Source: an uncultured Christensenella sp. (GTDB lineage Bacteria > Bacillota > Clostridia > Christensenellales > Pumilibacteraceae). Taken from it: 64,000 nt of DNA. Below, piece after piece: positions 16,255 through 25,624 of the stretch. Position numbers and translations under genes: made by a program. Below the pieces are notes generated by a model, which saw only the letters and a list, made by a program, of their open reading frames with translations, searched no databases and had not been told where the DNA came from. The DNA lies in assembly GCA_910578545.1 (NCBI GenBank), contig CAJTPT010000005.1, forward strand, positions 97,845-161,844, written 5' to 3'. Every line of letters begins with the position of its first letter. Positions within the stretch are counted from its first letter, which is position 1.

Positions 16255-16404
16255 ATGTTAATTATATTTGAGTTTTGGTCGCTTGCGGCGAACCTACCTA
16301 TGATGGTGGACCTACTGAGCCATAACAGCATGTTAATTATATTTGAGTTTTGGTCGCTTGCGGCGAACCTACTTACGATGGTGGTCCGACTGAGCCATAA
16401 CAGC
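16236..16404. repeat. Two and a quarter 75-bp tandem repeats containing the 5' end of tRNA-Thr
   Basis: Units start at 16236, 16311 and 16386. Each begins with the complement of the first 19 nt of tRNA-Thr, and two are followed by the same AT-rich spacer with a few substitutions. The first unit overlaps the real tRNA gene. The repeats lie in the leader side of the tRNA and look like tandem duplications of its start. Confidence 0.85.
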
Positions 16405-16610
16405 AAATAAATTAATGATTGACAATTTCTCAATCCGATACATTATACAATATTGCGCGGGTGTTGTCAATCGTTTTTTGCAAAAGATTTTATTCGAGGA
16501 ATAAATTTGCTTGCAACGGTAAATTTGCGGCAACGACAAATCGGGAACAATGCGCGTGAAACGCGCGAGCCGCGGGGTGGGCAAAAAAGCCCGTGGGTAT
16601 AATACCAAAT
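16405..16610. other. Intergenic region, no gene seen
   Basis: About 200 bases hold an AT-rich stretch and, near 16577-16592, a GGGC/GCCC hairpin that may end the MATE transcript. No coding frame is supported. Confidence 0.5.
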
Positions 16611-18134
16611 TTATTCTTCGTTGGTTTGTTCGTTTGGCGATAACGGTTCGTCAATTTGGGTTTGAGTTGTTTCGGTTGTATCGGCAGTGATTTGCGGCTG
16701 TTCGGGCGGTATGTCGGTTGAGTCGGGTGATAGCGTTTCGGCTGTTGCGGGTTTGGTTTTACGGAAGAGCTTGATATATTTATTTAGAACGACCAAAAAA
16801 GATGGAATGAGGAAGCAGTTTGCTATCATCCACGAGCTACAGTTAAGCAAGCACACAATATCGAAGCTTGCAAAGCGGATAGCCAACATCGACACAGCGA
16901 CGCGTATGCCTACCTCTGCCGCGGCGGAAAACAGCGTGAGCGTGCCGCGCCCCATGCCTTGAAGCGAACTTCGGGATATGCACAGCGTGGACAGCAAAAC
17001 GTAAAAGCTTGCGTTAAATACTAAGTATTTAAAGGCGTAGGAAAAAAGCTTTTCGGTCCTGTCGGCGCGGGATATAAAGAGCATGACGAGCGGGCGGTGC
17101 AGGGCAAGCACTATTCCGCACATTCCGGCGCACAGGCACAGCGAAAAAAGTATGAATTGCTTGACGCCCGTTTTTATTCTGTCGTAGCGTTTTGCACCGT
17201 AATTTTGCCCGACAAATACTGAAACGGCGGCGGCGGAATTGTTTATTATGCTCGTGGCGATCCCGTCGATCTTGGTTGCGGCAACGTACGCTGTGACGGC
17301 GGTTTTTTCCATGGTATTGAGCGCGATTTGCCCGAAGATCATGCCTATGGATATTATCGACATTTGCAGTGCCATGGGTATGCCAAGCCGCAGGTGCACG
17401 CCGTAATTACGCGCGTTCGGCTTGAAGTGGCTCGGCTTAAAGCGCAACACGGGGTAGCGCCACCAAAGATATATAAACGTCAAAACGGCGGTAATTCCGT
17501 TGGCGAGCACGGTCGCAATCGCGGCGCCCTGTACGCCCATGCCGAGCGCCATTACGAAAAGACAGTCCATGCCCGCGTTGAGAAAGCACGATATTATCAA
17601 CAGATACAGCGGCACTCGCGAATCGCCGATTGCGCGGAGCGTGGCGCCGAACAGGTTGGACAGACCCGACAGCAACATGCCGCCGAAGATGACCGTAATA
17701 TACTCGACCGCGTACGGCAGGAATGCTTCCTGCGTGTTCATGGCGACGAGCATCGGCTTTGTTGCAAACAGCGCGGCGACGGTGAGAACGGCAACTATTG
17801 CCGTCATCAAAACAATACCCGTCGCAAACGATTTGCGCATGCCGTCATCGTCATTTGCGCCGCGGCGTTGGCTTATCAGCACGGAAAAGCCCTGCGCAAG
17901 CCCGCTCACAAATCCGAGCACCATAAATGAGAACGAGCCCGTCGAGCCCACTCCCGTCAGCGCGTCCGCGCCGATCGCCTGTCCGACGATTACCGAGTCG
18001 ACAAGCGAATACAGCTGTTGCACGAAGTTACCCAAAATCATGGGTAACATGAAAATGAGTATGCGCTTAAGCGGGCTGCCGACCGTTAAGTCCATCGACG
18101 TATTATGCTTGATTGTTGCGCCTCGTTTGCTCAC
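16611..18134 (-). CDS. MATE-family multidrug/metabolite exporter
   Basis: The 507-residue protein has twelve predicted membrane segments in two related halves. It opens with the family start MDLTVGSPLKRILIFMLPMILGNFVQQLYSLVDSVIVGQAIG. MATE proteins export cationic drugs or metabolites in exchange for Na+ or H+. The Pro/Thr/Glu-rich tail (about the last 45 residues) is an unusual soluble extension. The start is uncertain: GTG 18134 or ATG 18095, neither with a clear ribosome site. Confidence 0.85.
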   Translation of the reverse strand: MSKRGATIKHNTSMDLTVGSPLKRILIFMLPMILGNFVQQLYSLVDSVIVGQAIGADALTGVGSTGSFSFMVLGFVSGLAQGFSVLISQRRGANDDDGMRKSFATGIVLMTAIVAVLTVAALFATKPMLVAMNTQEAFLPYAVEYITVIFGGMLLSGLSNLFGATLRAIGDSRVPLYLLIISCFLNAGMDCLFVMALGMGVQGAAIATVLANGITAVLTFIYLWWRYPVLRFKPSHFKPNARNYGVHLRLGIPMALQMSIISIGMIFGQIALNTMEKTAVTAYVAATKIDGIATSIINNSAAAVSVFVGQNYGAKRYDRIKTGVKQFILFSLCLCAGMCGIVLALHRPLVMLFISRADRTEKLFSYAFKYLVFNASFYVLLSTLCISRSSLQGMGRGTLTLFSAAAEVGIRVAVSMLAIRFASFDIVCLLNCSSWMIANCFLIPSFLVVLNKYIKLFRKTKPATAETLSPDSTDIPPEQPQITADTTETTQTQIDEPLSPNEQTNEE

Positions 18135-18229
18135 GGTTATGTATTAGCATTGTAGCAAACCAAAGTCAACGGTTTAAAAAGCCGCCGTGATAAAATGATA
18201 CGATAGTGTTAATATAAAAAATAATAGTG

Positions 18230-18991
18230 TTAGTCGAATACGAAGTATCGCAGTAGCGCAAAGGTTACAAGCAACGCCACTATTACGGCGGCGACGATTA
18301 TAATCGCAATGTTTATCTTTTTGGATTTAACCTCGTCACGGTCTTGCTTGCCGTAGATTTTGCGGTTGACCGAGTTGATCAGCCTCGATATGCGTTTGTA
18401 CACGAGCAGTGTTACGATTATCGCCACGGCGCAACGCAACAGGTTGAACGGCAGGACGGACGCCCACAGATAGAAGTTGTAAAACGTTTCCTGCGTGCAA
18501 GATGGAAAGAGCGGCTGCATCAAACCGATAAGCGGTTGCCAATTCCCGCCGAAAAATACGGTCAGATAAAACGGCACGAGTATAACTCTGTTGACTATAA
18601 TTGCGAGCGTGACCTCGACTACCGTGCCGACGCCCATTGCGAGCAGTGCACCCTTAAACGTGCGTTTGTTTTTGTAAATAAGCCCCGCCGTGACGGCAAA
18701 CGCGCATGAGGTGATGAGGTCGGACAGCTCGCCGACAAACATTGTGGAAGTGCCCTTTACGACAAGCTTGATAAGTATTTCGACGACCACGATTATTCCG
18801 CCCGCACTCGGCCCGAGCGTAAACGCGCCGATAAGTATGGGAATGTCCGAAAGCTTGAATTCCAAAAAACTCGGGAATGCAAACGGCATGGAAAAGTTGA
18901 GGATATACAGTATCCCCGCGAGTGTGGAAAACATTGCGATAAACGCGATGCGTGTGGACGACAGCCGTCCGCCTGTTTGTTCGTAGCTCAT
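18230..18991 (-). CDS. ribU: ECF transporter S component for riboflavin (RibU-like)
   Basis: The 253-residue protein has six membrane segments in the first 205 residues, with the conserved opening TRIAFIAMFSTLAGILYIL. FMN riboswitch control from the leader at 19109-19254 indicates flavin specificity. RibU captures riboflavin and works with the shared energising EcfAA'T module, which is not in this window. A charged segment and an extra C-terminal membrane helix (about 225-250) extend past the usual length of about 200 residues. Confidence 0.85.
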   Translation of the reverse strand: MSYEQTGGRLSSTRIAFIAMFSTLAGILYILNFSMPFAFPSFLEFKLSDIPILIGAFTLGPSAGGIIVVVEILIKLVVKGTSTMFVGELSDLITSCAFAVTAGLIYKNKRTFKGALLAMGVGTVVEVTLAIIVNRVILVPFYLTVFFGGNWQPLIGLMQPLFPSCTQETFYNFYLWASVLPFNLLRCAVAIIVTLLVYKRISRLINSVNRKIYGKQDRDEVKSKKINIAIIIVAAVIVALLVTFALLRYFVFD

Positions 18992-19035
18992 AAGAAATCC
19001 TTTAAACGGTTAAAATATTTAAAGTCGTTCTTAGC

Positions 19036-19062
19036 AAAAAAAGCCCCGACAAAAATCGGGGC
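19036..19062 (-). terminator. Terminator of the FMN riboswitch
   Basis: On the minus strand GCCCCGA pairs with TCGGGGC and is followed by seven T residues, between the aptamer and the ribU start. It is the probable transcriptional off-switch when FMN is bound. Confidence 0.8.
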
Positions 19063-19108
19063 GGAAAAACGATGTGCGGTTGCCCTGAAGCGCTCGAGCG
19101 CCTCATGG

Positions 19109-19254
19109 CTAAATTCTTTTCACATCCGGACTATAACCGTCGGTACGGGAATTTCACCCGTTCGGGATCGCTTACGCGGTCTTAGTGGACTTCGCTATAT
19201 CGGGCTTAAATTTCGATATAACGTCACCACCGGTGGGGAATTGCGCCCCGCCCC
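19109..19254 (-). promoter_or_regulatory. FMN riboswitch (RFN element)
   Basis: Read on the minus strand, the conserved RFN core is visible. It starts with GGGGCGCAATTCCCCACCGG, carries GAAATTCCCGTACCGACGGT in the centre and ends in ATAGTCCGGATG with AAAGAATTT. It lies 118 bases upstream of ribU and is followed by a terminator, so FMN probably lowers transporter expression. Confidence 0.95.
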
Positions 19255-19402
19255 AAAGAATGACTTTATATTAACAGTATATATTTGTCGTATGCGCTTG
19301 TCAAGCGAATAAAGATAATTAAGAATTCGGGATTAGAAACGACCGTATTTGTCATTATTCATAATCACGAATTCCGAATTGATTTTTGCACATACTATAC
19401 GC

Positions 19403-20380
19403 ATGATATTTATAGATAGAAACGGCGAGCGTGCGGCGGCGGTTAACGACGCGCTCGTCGGGAATGATTACGTGACCAGGCTTGAACGAGCGGTGTCGGA
19501 AATCGTTGGAAAAACGGCGGTGGCGGTAAGCTCGTTTGACAGCGCTTTACATACGGCATTATTTTTGTGCGGAGTTGGGTTTGGTGATTACGTTTTTGTA
19601 CCTACTTATACGTTTTATTCTTACGTAGCGCCCGTAGTCGGGGTGGGCGCTATCCCGGTGTTTATCGACTGCGATCCCGTTACGCGCTGTGTTTCGCACG
19701 GAGCGCTCGAGCAGGCGTTTATATGGGCGGAGCTTCAGGGCAAGCCGCCCAAGGCGGTGATTATAGATAACGCGTTCGGCTCTGTAGCCGACTACGACGT
19801 TTTGACACCGTTGTGTAAGGCGTACTGCACACCGTCCGTCGAGCTTACGCACGGGCTGTGCGGCGACTACAACGGTAGGGCGTGCGGGGCAAACTGCGAC
19901 TACGGCGTTGTCGGCTTAGGCGCTGACGGCGGGGTAATAGTGTGCGGCGACGAGCAAACGGCGGCACGTGAGTTTTGCCGCTACGAGTATTCGGACGGCA
20001 TCAGCTTCGATTACCGCTTAAACAATTTTTCGGCTTCGGTCGCGTGCTCGTTTATTCCCGTCGAGCGCAAGCTGAGCAGTCGCGGCAGAGCCAATCTCGC
20101 GGCGTTGTGCGCTGTCGCCGACAACGTTATTCCGCCCGTCGACGGCGATTCGGGGCGGTTCGCGCTGGTTCGTACGGGCAATGTTGCCGGCATTCGCGCG
20201 GCGCGGTTCGAGGTCAAAACGCCGCCGCCCGTACATACGCTCGAACGGTATTCGGCATGCACGTACTTCGAGCACGAAAAAGGCTATTCGGTTAGCGATT
20301 GGTACAGCGACTGCGCGCTTGTCGGCATGGATATTTCGCCGCTTCGGCGCGCGAGGCTGGAAAGATTAATTCGGAATTAA
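19403..20380 (+). CDS. DegT/DnrJ/StrS-like protein lacking the PLP lysine
   Basis: The 325-residue product has the fold signature of sugar aminotransferases: AVAVSSFDSALHTALFLCGVGFGDYVFVP, a VFIDCDP strand, and GADGGVIVCGD for the segment after the PLP site. In active members this is preceded by SxxxxK. Here the loop is shortened to YGVVGL and has no lysine. The protein is also shorter than the usual 370 residues or more. It is probably a non-catalytic or repurposed homologue. The start is chosen by alignment; no ribosome site is seen. Confidence 0.6.
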   Translation: MIFIDRNGERAAAVNDALVGNDYVTRLERAVSEIVGKTAVAVSSFDSALHTALFLCGVGFGDYVFVPTYTFYSYVAPVVGVGAIPVFIDCDPVTRCVSHGALEQAFIWAELQGKPPKAVIIDNAFGSVADYDVLTPLCKAYCTPSVELTHGLCGDYNGRACGANCDYGVVGLGADGGVIVCGDEQTAAREFCRYEYSDGISFDYRLNNFSASVACSFIPVERKLSSRGRANLAALCAVADNVIPPVDGDSGRFALVRTGNVAGIRAARFEVKTPPPVHTLERYSACTYFEHEKGYSVSDWYSDCALVGMDISPLRRARLERLIRN

Positions 20381-20622
20381 GAATTGTCGAGCTTGTGCCG
20401 GATTTTTTTACGCTTCATACTATTCACTCTTCACTGCTTTAATCACCGCGTAGCGCTCGATCATTCATAATTCCGAACTCCGCTTTTTTTGTAAATGCTT
20501 GCCATTCCGTTTAAACTATGCTATACTTAATCGGCTATCTTTAGTTAACTGCCCGTTTTGCGTACTGTTTTTACGCGTAGCGGCGATAATCAAAACATAA
20601 TAACCGATAGGGGTATATATAT

Positions 20623-22395
20623 ATGAAAAGAACCGAAGTGGAAAATAAGTACCGTTGGCATTTAAACGACATGGTGGCAAGCGCCGACGTCTTTGACGGC
20701 ATTTTTGCCGAGGTCGAAAAGGCGTTGCCCGTACTCGAGTCGTACAAGGGTAAGCTCGGCAATCGTGACGACGCGCTTGCGCTACTAAAGCTCGACGCGG
20801 AGATTTCGCAGAAGTTCGAGCTTATATACGTTTACTCGCACATGTACCGCGACGAGGACGCAAATAACGGCGAGGCTTCCGCGCTTGCGGCGCGTACCGA
20901 GGGATTGGCGGGCAAGTACGGCACAGCTGTATCGTATGTCAGCAGTGAGCTTGGCGCGCTGGGGGGCGACGTGCTCGTCGGGTACATTCACGACCCCGAG
21001 TTCTCCGACTTCGACTTTATGCTCAAAGAGATAGTGCGCCGAAAGGAGCATATACTTTCCGACAGAGAGGAAAGGCTTCTTGCGCTGTCGTCCGAAGCGC
21101 TTCGTACGCCGTACAACGTTGCGCACATGCTGTTTGACGCCGACCTCAAGTTTAAGCCCGTTACCAAAAACGGCAAAAAAATAGAGCTCAATAACGGCTC
21201 GTACGGCGAGCTTTTGTCGGACGGCGACCGTGCGGTCAGGCGCAAGTCGTTTAACAACCTTTACGACGGGTATATTGCGCATATCAATACCATTGCCGCA
21301 AACTATGCCGGTAACGTCAAGGCGGACAACTTTTACGCTCGCGCCCGCGGCTACGGCGATTGCTTGGAAAAATCGCTATTCGGCGACGGCGTGCCTACGT
21401 CGGTGTACACAAATCTTATAGACGCGGTAAACAAGAACTTCGCGCCGCTTCACCGCTATATCGGCTTGCGCAAAAGGATGCTCGGCTTAAAGGAACAGCA
21501 CATGTACGACCTGTACGTGCCTATCGTGGAAAACGCCGAAATGAAGCTTCCGTATGAGGAAGCTTGCGAGATAGTAAAGTCGGCAATGGCGCCCATGGGT
21601 AAGGAATACGTAGGCTTGCTTAACAAGTCGATGACCGAGGGCTGGATAGACGTCATGCCGAGCGAGGGCAAGCGCGGCGGCGCATACAGCTGGTCGTCGT
21701 ACGCCACTCATCCATACGTGCTGTTAAACTACACGCCGACGACCGAGGATATCTTCACGCTCGCGCACGAGCTCGGGCACTGCATGCACTCGTACTATTC
21801 GCAAAACAATCAGCCCTATGCCAAATGGGATTACCAAATTTTTGTCGCCGAGGTCGCGTCAATTTGCAACGAAACGTTGCTCGACGATTACCTTATGAAA
21901 AACGTCAAGGACGACAACGTAAAGAAGTATCTGCTGAGCCTCAGACTCAACCGCTTCCGCACGACTCTTTTCCGTCAGGCGATGTTTGCCGAGTTCGAGT
22001 ACAACGCTCACAAAATGGATCTCGAGGGCAAGCCGCTAACCGTGGATTCTTTAAGCGAGATGTACCTCGAGCTTAACAAAAAATACTACGGTTCGGACGT
22101 CGTTTCGGACGATCGGATAGCCTACGAATGGGCGCGCATACCGCATTTCTATAATGCGTTCTACGTATACAAATACTCGACGGGCATGACCGCCGCGACG
22201 AGCATTGCGCACAACATTCTTAAAAATCCCGATTACGTCGACGTGTACAAAACCAAGTTCCTAAGCGCGGGAGGATATAAATCGCCGTACGACATTCTTT
22301 GTGACGCGCAGGTCGATCTTGCGACTGTCAAGCCGTATGACGACGCGTTCGACTTCTTTAACGCCGCGCTCGACGAGCTTGAAAAGCTGTGCTAA
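20623..22395 (+). CDS. pepF: Oligoendopeptidase F (M3 metallopeptidase)
   Basis: The 590-residue protein carries the zinc motif HELGHCMH near residue 382 with its downstream Glu helix (FVAEVASICNE). It begins with the PepF pattern NKYRWHLNDM. It cleaves short peptides in the cytoplasm. The length is normal for the family. AGGGG precedes the ATG. Its last codons overlap the next gene by seven bases, so the two are coupled. Confidence 0.95.
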   Translation: MKRTEVENKYRWHLNDMVASADVFDGIFAEVEKALPVLESYKGKLGNRDDALALLKLDAEISQKFELIYVYSHMYRDEDANNGEASALAARTEGLAGKYGTAVSYVSSELGALGGDVLVGYIHDPEFSDFDFMLKEIVRRKEHILSDREERLLALSSEALRTPYNVAHMLFDADLKFKPVTKNGKKIELNNGSYGELLSDGDRAVRRKSFNNLYDGYIAHINTIAANYAGNVKADNFYARARGYGDCLEKSLFGDGVPTSVYTNLIDAVNKNFAPLHRYIGLRKRMLGLKEQHMYDLYVPIVENAEMKLPYEEACEIVKSAMAPMGKEYVGLLNKSMTEGWIDVMPSEGKRGGAYSWSSYATHPYVLLNYTPTTEDIFTLAHELGHCMHSYYSQNNQPYAKWDYQIFVAEVASICNETLLDDYLMKNVKDDNVKKYLLSLRLNRFRTTLFRQAMFAEFEYNAHKMDLEGKPLTVDSLSEMYLELNKKYYGSDVVSDDRIAYEWARIPHFYNAFYVYKYSTGMTAATSIAHNILKNPDYVDVYKTKFLSAGGYKSPYDILCDAQVDLATVKPYDDAFDFFNAALDELEKLC

Positions 22396-23300
22396 GCCGC
22401 TTTTCTCAAAAATCCAAGCGGATAATATTTCTTATCGCTATAGCCGTGTGTGCGATTTTTCTTACAGGTTGCGGTGCGACTCTTACCGTGTACGACTACA
22501 CGGCGGACGGCGTGCACTACAATATGTACGAGCTTAATATCGACGCCGTTACCGCAGCGAATATGGAAGCCTCGGCAATCACTGCGCCCGACGGCAAAAA
22601 GTACACGGTAGCAAGCTACTTTTACGACTTTTTCGACGACTACGGCTACGAGCTTGTTTCCGCACACACGACGGACAAAGGCTACACCGCGTCGTACCGA
22701 AAAGCGTTGTACGGTGTAGGCGAGCTGTTCGAGTATGGAACGCCCGTCGAGTTTAAATACACCTACACCCAAAACCTGTTTTACCGCACGACAGACGCCC
22801 TGTCCGAAAACCCGTTCAACGGCGTGCGCGAGGCGTACGACAACGTAAGCGAAATGCAGTCCGTAACACCCATCGAGCGGCTGAAAAACGGCTCGGTCGC
22901 GTTCGATGAGAACGGTGATGTGGTAATCGGCCGTCACGCGCTAACCGAAGCGTTCCCGTATCTTAAAACGCTCAATACCGACGGCATGCTGTTAAACTAC
23001 GTCAGGTACGGCTCGGCGCGAATGGACTCGTCGGGAACGGTAATTGCAAGTCGGGACAACACAGCGGCGTACTTGTTTTCGCGGTATTTCGACCGCACCG
23101 ACGCGAAAATAGAGTTTATGTACAAAAACGCAGTGCCGTACGGCTGGTATATTGTAGCGATAACCGGGGGCGGGATTGCGCTCGGCGTGATACTTTTAAT
23201 CACAAGACAAAAAAAGCAAAAGCCCTCTCTTCTCGACAAGTTTCCGTACAACCCCGAGGAATACCGCGATTACGACTCGCACTTGCCGATGAGTAAGTAG
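22389..23300 (+). CDS. Lipoprotein with C-terminal membrane span, unknown function
   Basis: Translation likely starts at GTG 22389 inside pepF. The 303-residue product has a lipoprotein signal ending LTGCG (Cys28), a predicted extracellular domain, one membrane span near 255-273 (WYIVAITGGGIALGVILLI) and a short basic cytoplasmic tail. It sits between pepF and dnaB in one apparent operon. I do not recognise a family. Confidence 0.75.
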   Translation: MLSRFSQKSKRIIFLIAIAVCAIFLTGCGATLTVYDYTADGVHYNMYELNIDAVTAANMEASAITAPDGKKYTVASYFYDFFDDYGYELVSAHTTDKGYTASYRKALYGVGELFEYGTPVEFKYTYTQNLFYRTTDALSENPFNGVREAYDNVSEMQSVTPIERLKNGSVAFDENGDVVIGRHALTEAFPYLKTLNTDGMLLNYVRYGSARMDSSGTVIASRDNTAAYLFSRYFDRTDAKIEFMYKNAVPYGWYIVAITGGGIALGVILLITRQKKQKPSLLDKFPYNPEEYRDYDSHLPMSK

Positions 23301-23318
23301 CTTTAAGGAGAAAAGATT

Positions 23319-24914
23319 ATGCCCAAAAACGACAGGGAAGGCGCTATAAAAAATCACCCGCACGTAGTGGCGCGCCAAACGCCCAACAACTACGAGGCGG
23401 AAACGGCGCTATTGGGCGGCATGCTTATCGACGGACCGTCGGCAAGCAAGTATATGCCCCAGCTTACCGCCGACGATTTTTACACGCCGTCGCACAAATA
23501 TATTTACGACGCGCTTGCCGATTTGTTTAACGCGGCAAAGCCGATAGATATCGTAACCGTCGTCGGCGCAATGGAAAACCGCGGCACGCTTGCGCTTGCG
23601 GGCGGCGTCGAGTATCTTTCCAAGCTGACAACCGCAGTGCCGTCGGTTGCTAACGCCGAATATTATTTTGATATCGTCAAAAAGAACACGCGCCTGCGCG
23701 CGATAATCGACATTGCAAAAAAGATGGCGGACGAAGCGTACGCACTCGACCCCGATGACAATGCGCTCGCTCACGCCGAGGCCGCGCTTTACGGTTTGTC
23801 CGAATCGACGCGGCGCGGCAAGCCGGAACGGCTCGAGGGCTACGTCGCCGAGGTGTTAAAGGATCTTAAAAAACGCGCGACCGAAACGTCGGCGTTCCGC
23901 GGCGTGCCGACAGGCTTTAACAAGTTCGACAGCGTGCTCGGCGGCGGCTTCCAAAAGAGCGACCTTATAATCCTTGCGGCTCGTCCCGGTCAAGGTAAAA
24001 CGAGTTTTGCAATGAACTGTGCGGTCAACGCCGCAAGGCGCAGACGACCCGACAACGGCAAGCCGTACTCTGTCGCGGTGTTCTCGCTCGAGATGAGCGC
24101 GACCCAGCTTGCCAAGCGTATTTTGTGTTCAGTCGGCAGCTACGATATGTCGCGCGCCAATCGTGCGGTCATAGACGAAAACGAATGGGATAGGCTGTAC
24201 GCCGCACGCGACGAGCTTGCACGCACAAACCTTTACATAGACGAATCGGGCAATATCACGCCTGCCGAAATACTCAGCAAGTGCCGCGCGCTCAAGCACT
24301 CGACCGGACTCGACTTTGTAATGATCGACTACCTTCAGCTTATGCAGAGCGGAAAGAAGGTGGATAACTTCGTGCGCGAGATAGCCGAAATCACACGTGC
24401 GCTCAAGCTCTCCGCAAAGGAACTCGACGTGCCCATTCTGTTGCTTTCGCAGATGTCGCGTAGCATAGAACAGCGCAAGGGCGTGGATAAAGAATCCAAG
24501 CTGTCCGACCTTCGTGACTCGGGCGCTATCGAGCAGGACGCCGATATAGTTCTGTTTATCGACCGCAAGGACGTGCCGGGCGGCGACGGAAAACAGACCT
24601 CGTCTGAGGTGTTCCTCAATATCGCCAAGCACCGTAACGGCGAAACAGGCAACGTCAAGCTCATTTGGATACCGTCTACCACGACCTTCCGCGAGGCGAA
24701 CGATCACGGAAACCCCGAACCGCCGCCTACGTACTACAACGGTCGTGACGTCGGCTTCGATGACAGCGCGCCGCCTCCGCCCGACGACTATGCGCCGCAA
24801 GGCGACTATGCCACCGTCGATTACGCGCCGCCGGTTCAAGAACAGCCTGCGGATAACGCACCGACCGGAGAGGCAGCGGTTAAGGTCGCTACCGATAACG
24901 GGCTACTCGATTAA
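23319..24914 (+). CDS. dnaB: Replicative DNA helicase DnaB
   Basis: The 531-residue protein has the DnaB N-terminal domain (NNYEAETALLGGMLID) and the RecA-like core. The P-loop is ARPGQGKTSFA (about 221-231), with DYLQLM as Walker B and the DnaB stretch LSQMSRSIEQRK. It unwinds DNA at the replication fork as a hexamer. The last 65 residues are Pro/Tyr/Asp-rich and longer than usual. Confidence 0.95.
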   Translation: MPKNDREGAIKNHPHVVARQTPNNYEAETALLGGMLIDGPSASKYMPQLTADDFYTPSHKYIYDALADLFNAAKPIDIVTVVGAMENRGTLALAGGVEYLSKLTTAVPSVANAEYYFDIVKKNTRLRAIIDIAKKMADEAYALDPDDNALAHAEAALYGLSESTRRGKPERLEGYVAEVLKDLKKRATETSAFRGVPTGFNKFDSVLGGGFQKSDLIILAARPGQGKTSFAMNCAVNAARRRRPDNGKPYSVAVFSLEMSATQLAKRILCSVGSYDMSRANRAVIDENEWDRLYAARDELARTNLYIDESGNITPAEILSKCRALKHSTGLDFVMIDYLQLMQSGKKVDNFVREIAEITRALKLSAKELDVPILLLSQMSRSIEQRKGVDKESKLSDLRDSGAIEQDADIVLFIDRKDVPGGDGKQTSSEVFLNIAKHRNGETGNVKLIWIPSTTTFREANDHGNPEPPPTYYNGRDVGFDDSAPPPPDDYAPQGDYATVDYAPPVQEQPADNAPTGEAAVKVATDNGLLD

Positions 24915-24916
24915 CA

Positions 24917-25576
24917 ATGGCGCTCGTCATAGGCGTTTCGGCGCACAGAAATATAAAACCCGAGGCCGCGCCGCAGGTGAGTTGCGCCGTCAGAACGGTG
25001 CTGACAGACATACTGCGGTTGCGCGGCAATAACGATATCGTAACGTTAAACGGACTTGCCGAGGGCGGCGATATGCTGTGCGGTCAAGTTGCGTGTGAGC
25101 TCGGTATAAATACGATGGTCGTGTTACCCACGACAAAAGAAGAGTATTTGTCCGCCGATTTTTCGGACGATGGGATAGCTCGGTTTGAAAGATTGTCGAC
25201 GGCGCAAAACGTTGTTAAAACGATAATCGCGCCCGACGCGGAATGTCGGCAAAAGCTGACGGCACAGGAAATAAAAGATTACAGGTTCAGACAGCAGTCG
25301 TTATTCGTCGCGGCAAAAAGCGATATATTGCTTGCGCTGTGGGACGGAACACATTCAGACATGAATGTCAACGAGTGCGGAACGGCGTTTGCCGTAAGAG
25401 CGGCGCTCGAAGGAAAATCAAACGGCGCGGTTATTGCCGTTTTCGCCCCGCGCGAAGGGAAAGCATACATCGGACAGCCGAATACGATTCGCTTTTGTTT
25501 AAGCGGAAAAACTCACGGCTACTACGACGAATACGCAGAAATTCCCGAACGATTGAAAAAACTCATCGCAAATTAG
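24917..25576 (+). CDS. SLOG/Rossmann-like nucleotide-sensing protein
   Basis: It begins two bases after dnaB. The 219-residue product opens with IGVSAHRNI and contains GLAEGGDMLCGQVA, matching the SLOG fold motif that binds nucleotides or nucleotide-derived ligands. A second strand LLALWDG is the usual C-terminal part. Related proteins act as sensors or in nucleotide metabolism. There is no partner effector beside it, so the role is open. Confidence 0.65.
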   Translation: MALVIGVSAHRNIKPEAAPQVSCAVRTVLTDILRLRGNNDIVTLNGLAEGGDMLCGQVACELGINTMVVLPTTKEEYLSADFSDDGIARFERLSTAQNVVKTIIAPDAECRQKLTAQEIKDYRFRQQSLFVAAKSDILLALWDGTHSDMNVNECGTAFAVRAALEGKSNGAVIAVFAPREGKAYIGQPNTIRFCLSGKTHGYYDEYAEIPERLKKLIAN

Positions 25577-25588
25577 TAAGGAAAATCG

Positions 25589-25612
25589 AAGCCCGCATAA
25601 AAGCGGGCTTTT
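25589..25612. terminator. Bidirectional terminator
   Basis: AAGCCCGC (25589-25596) pairs with GCGGGCTT (25603-25610) between the convergent SLOG-like and rarA genes, with a T run on the plus-strand side. Confidence 0.8.
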
Positions 25613-25624
25613 GAAATGTCAAAA

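Noticed and set aside
16236..16404. Possible CRISPR array
   Set aside because: The repeats are direct tandem units of 75 bp made of tRNA sequence plus nearly constant spacer. There are no unique spacers and no cas genes.
16055..16433. Short frames across tRNA-Thr and its repeats
   Set aside because: They are translations of tRNA and repeat DNA, with the typical tRNA-antisense peptide RDSNPG.
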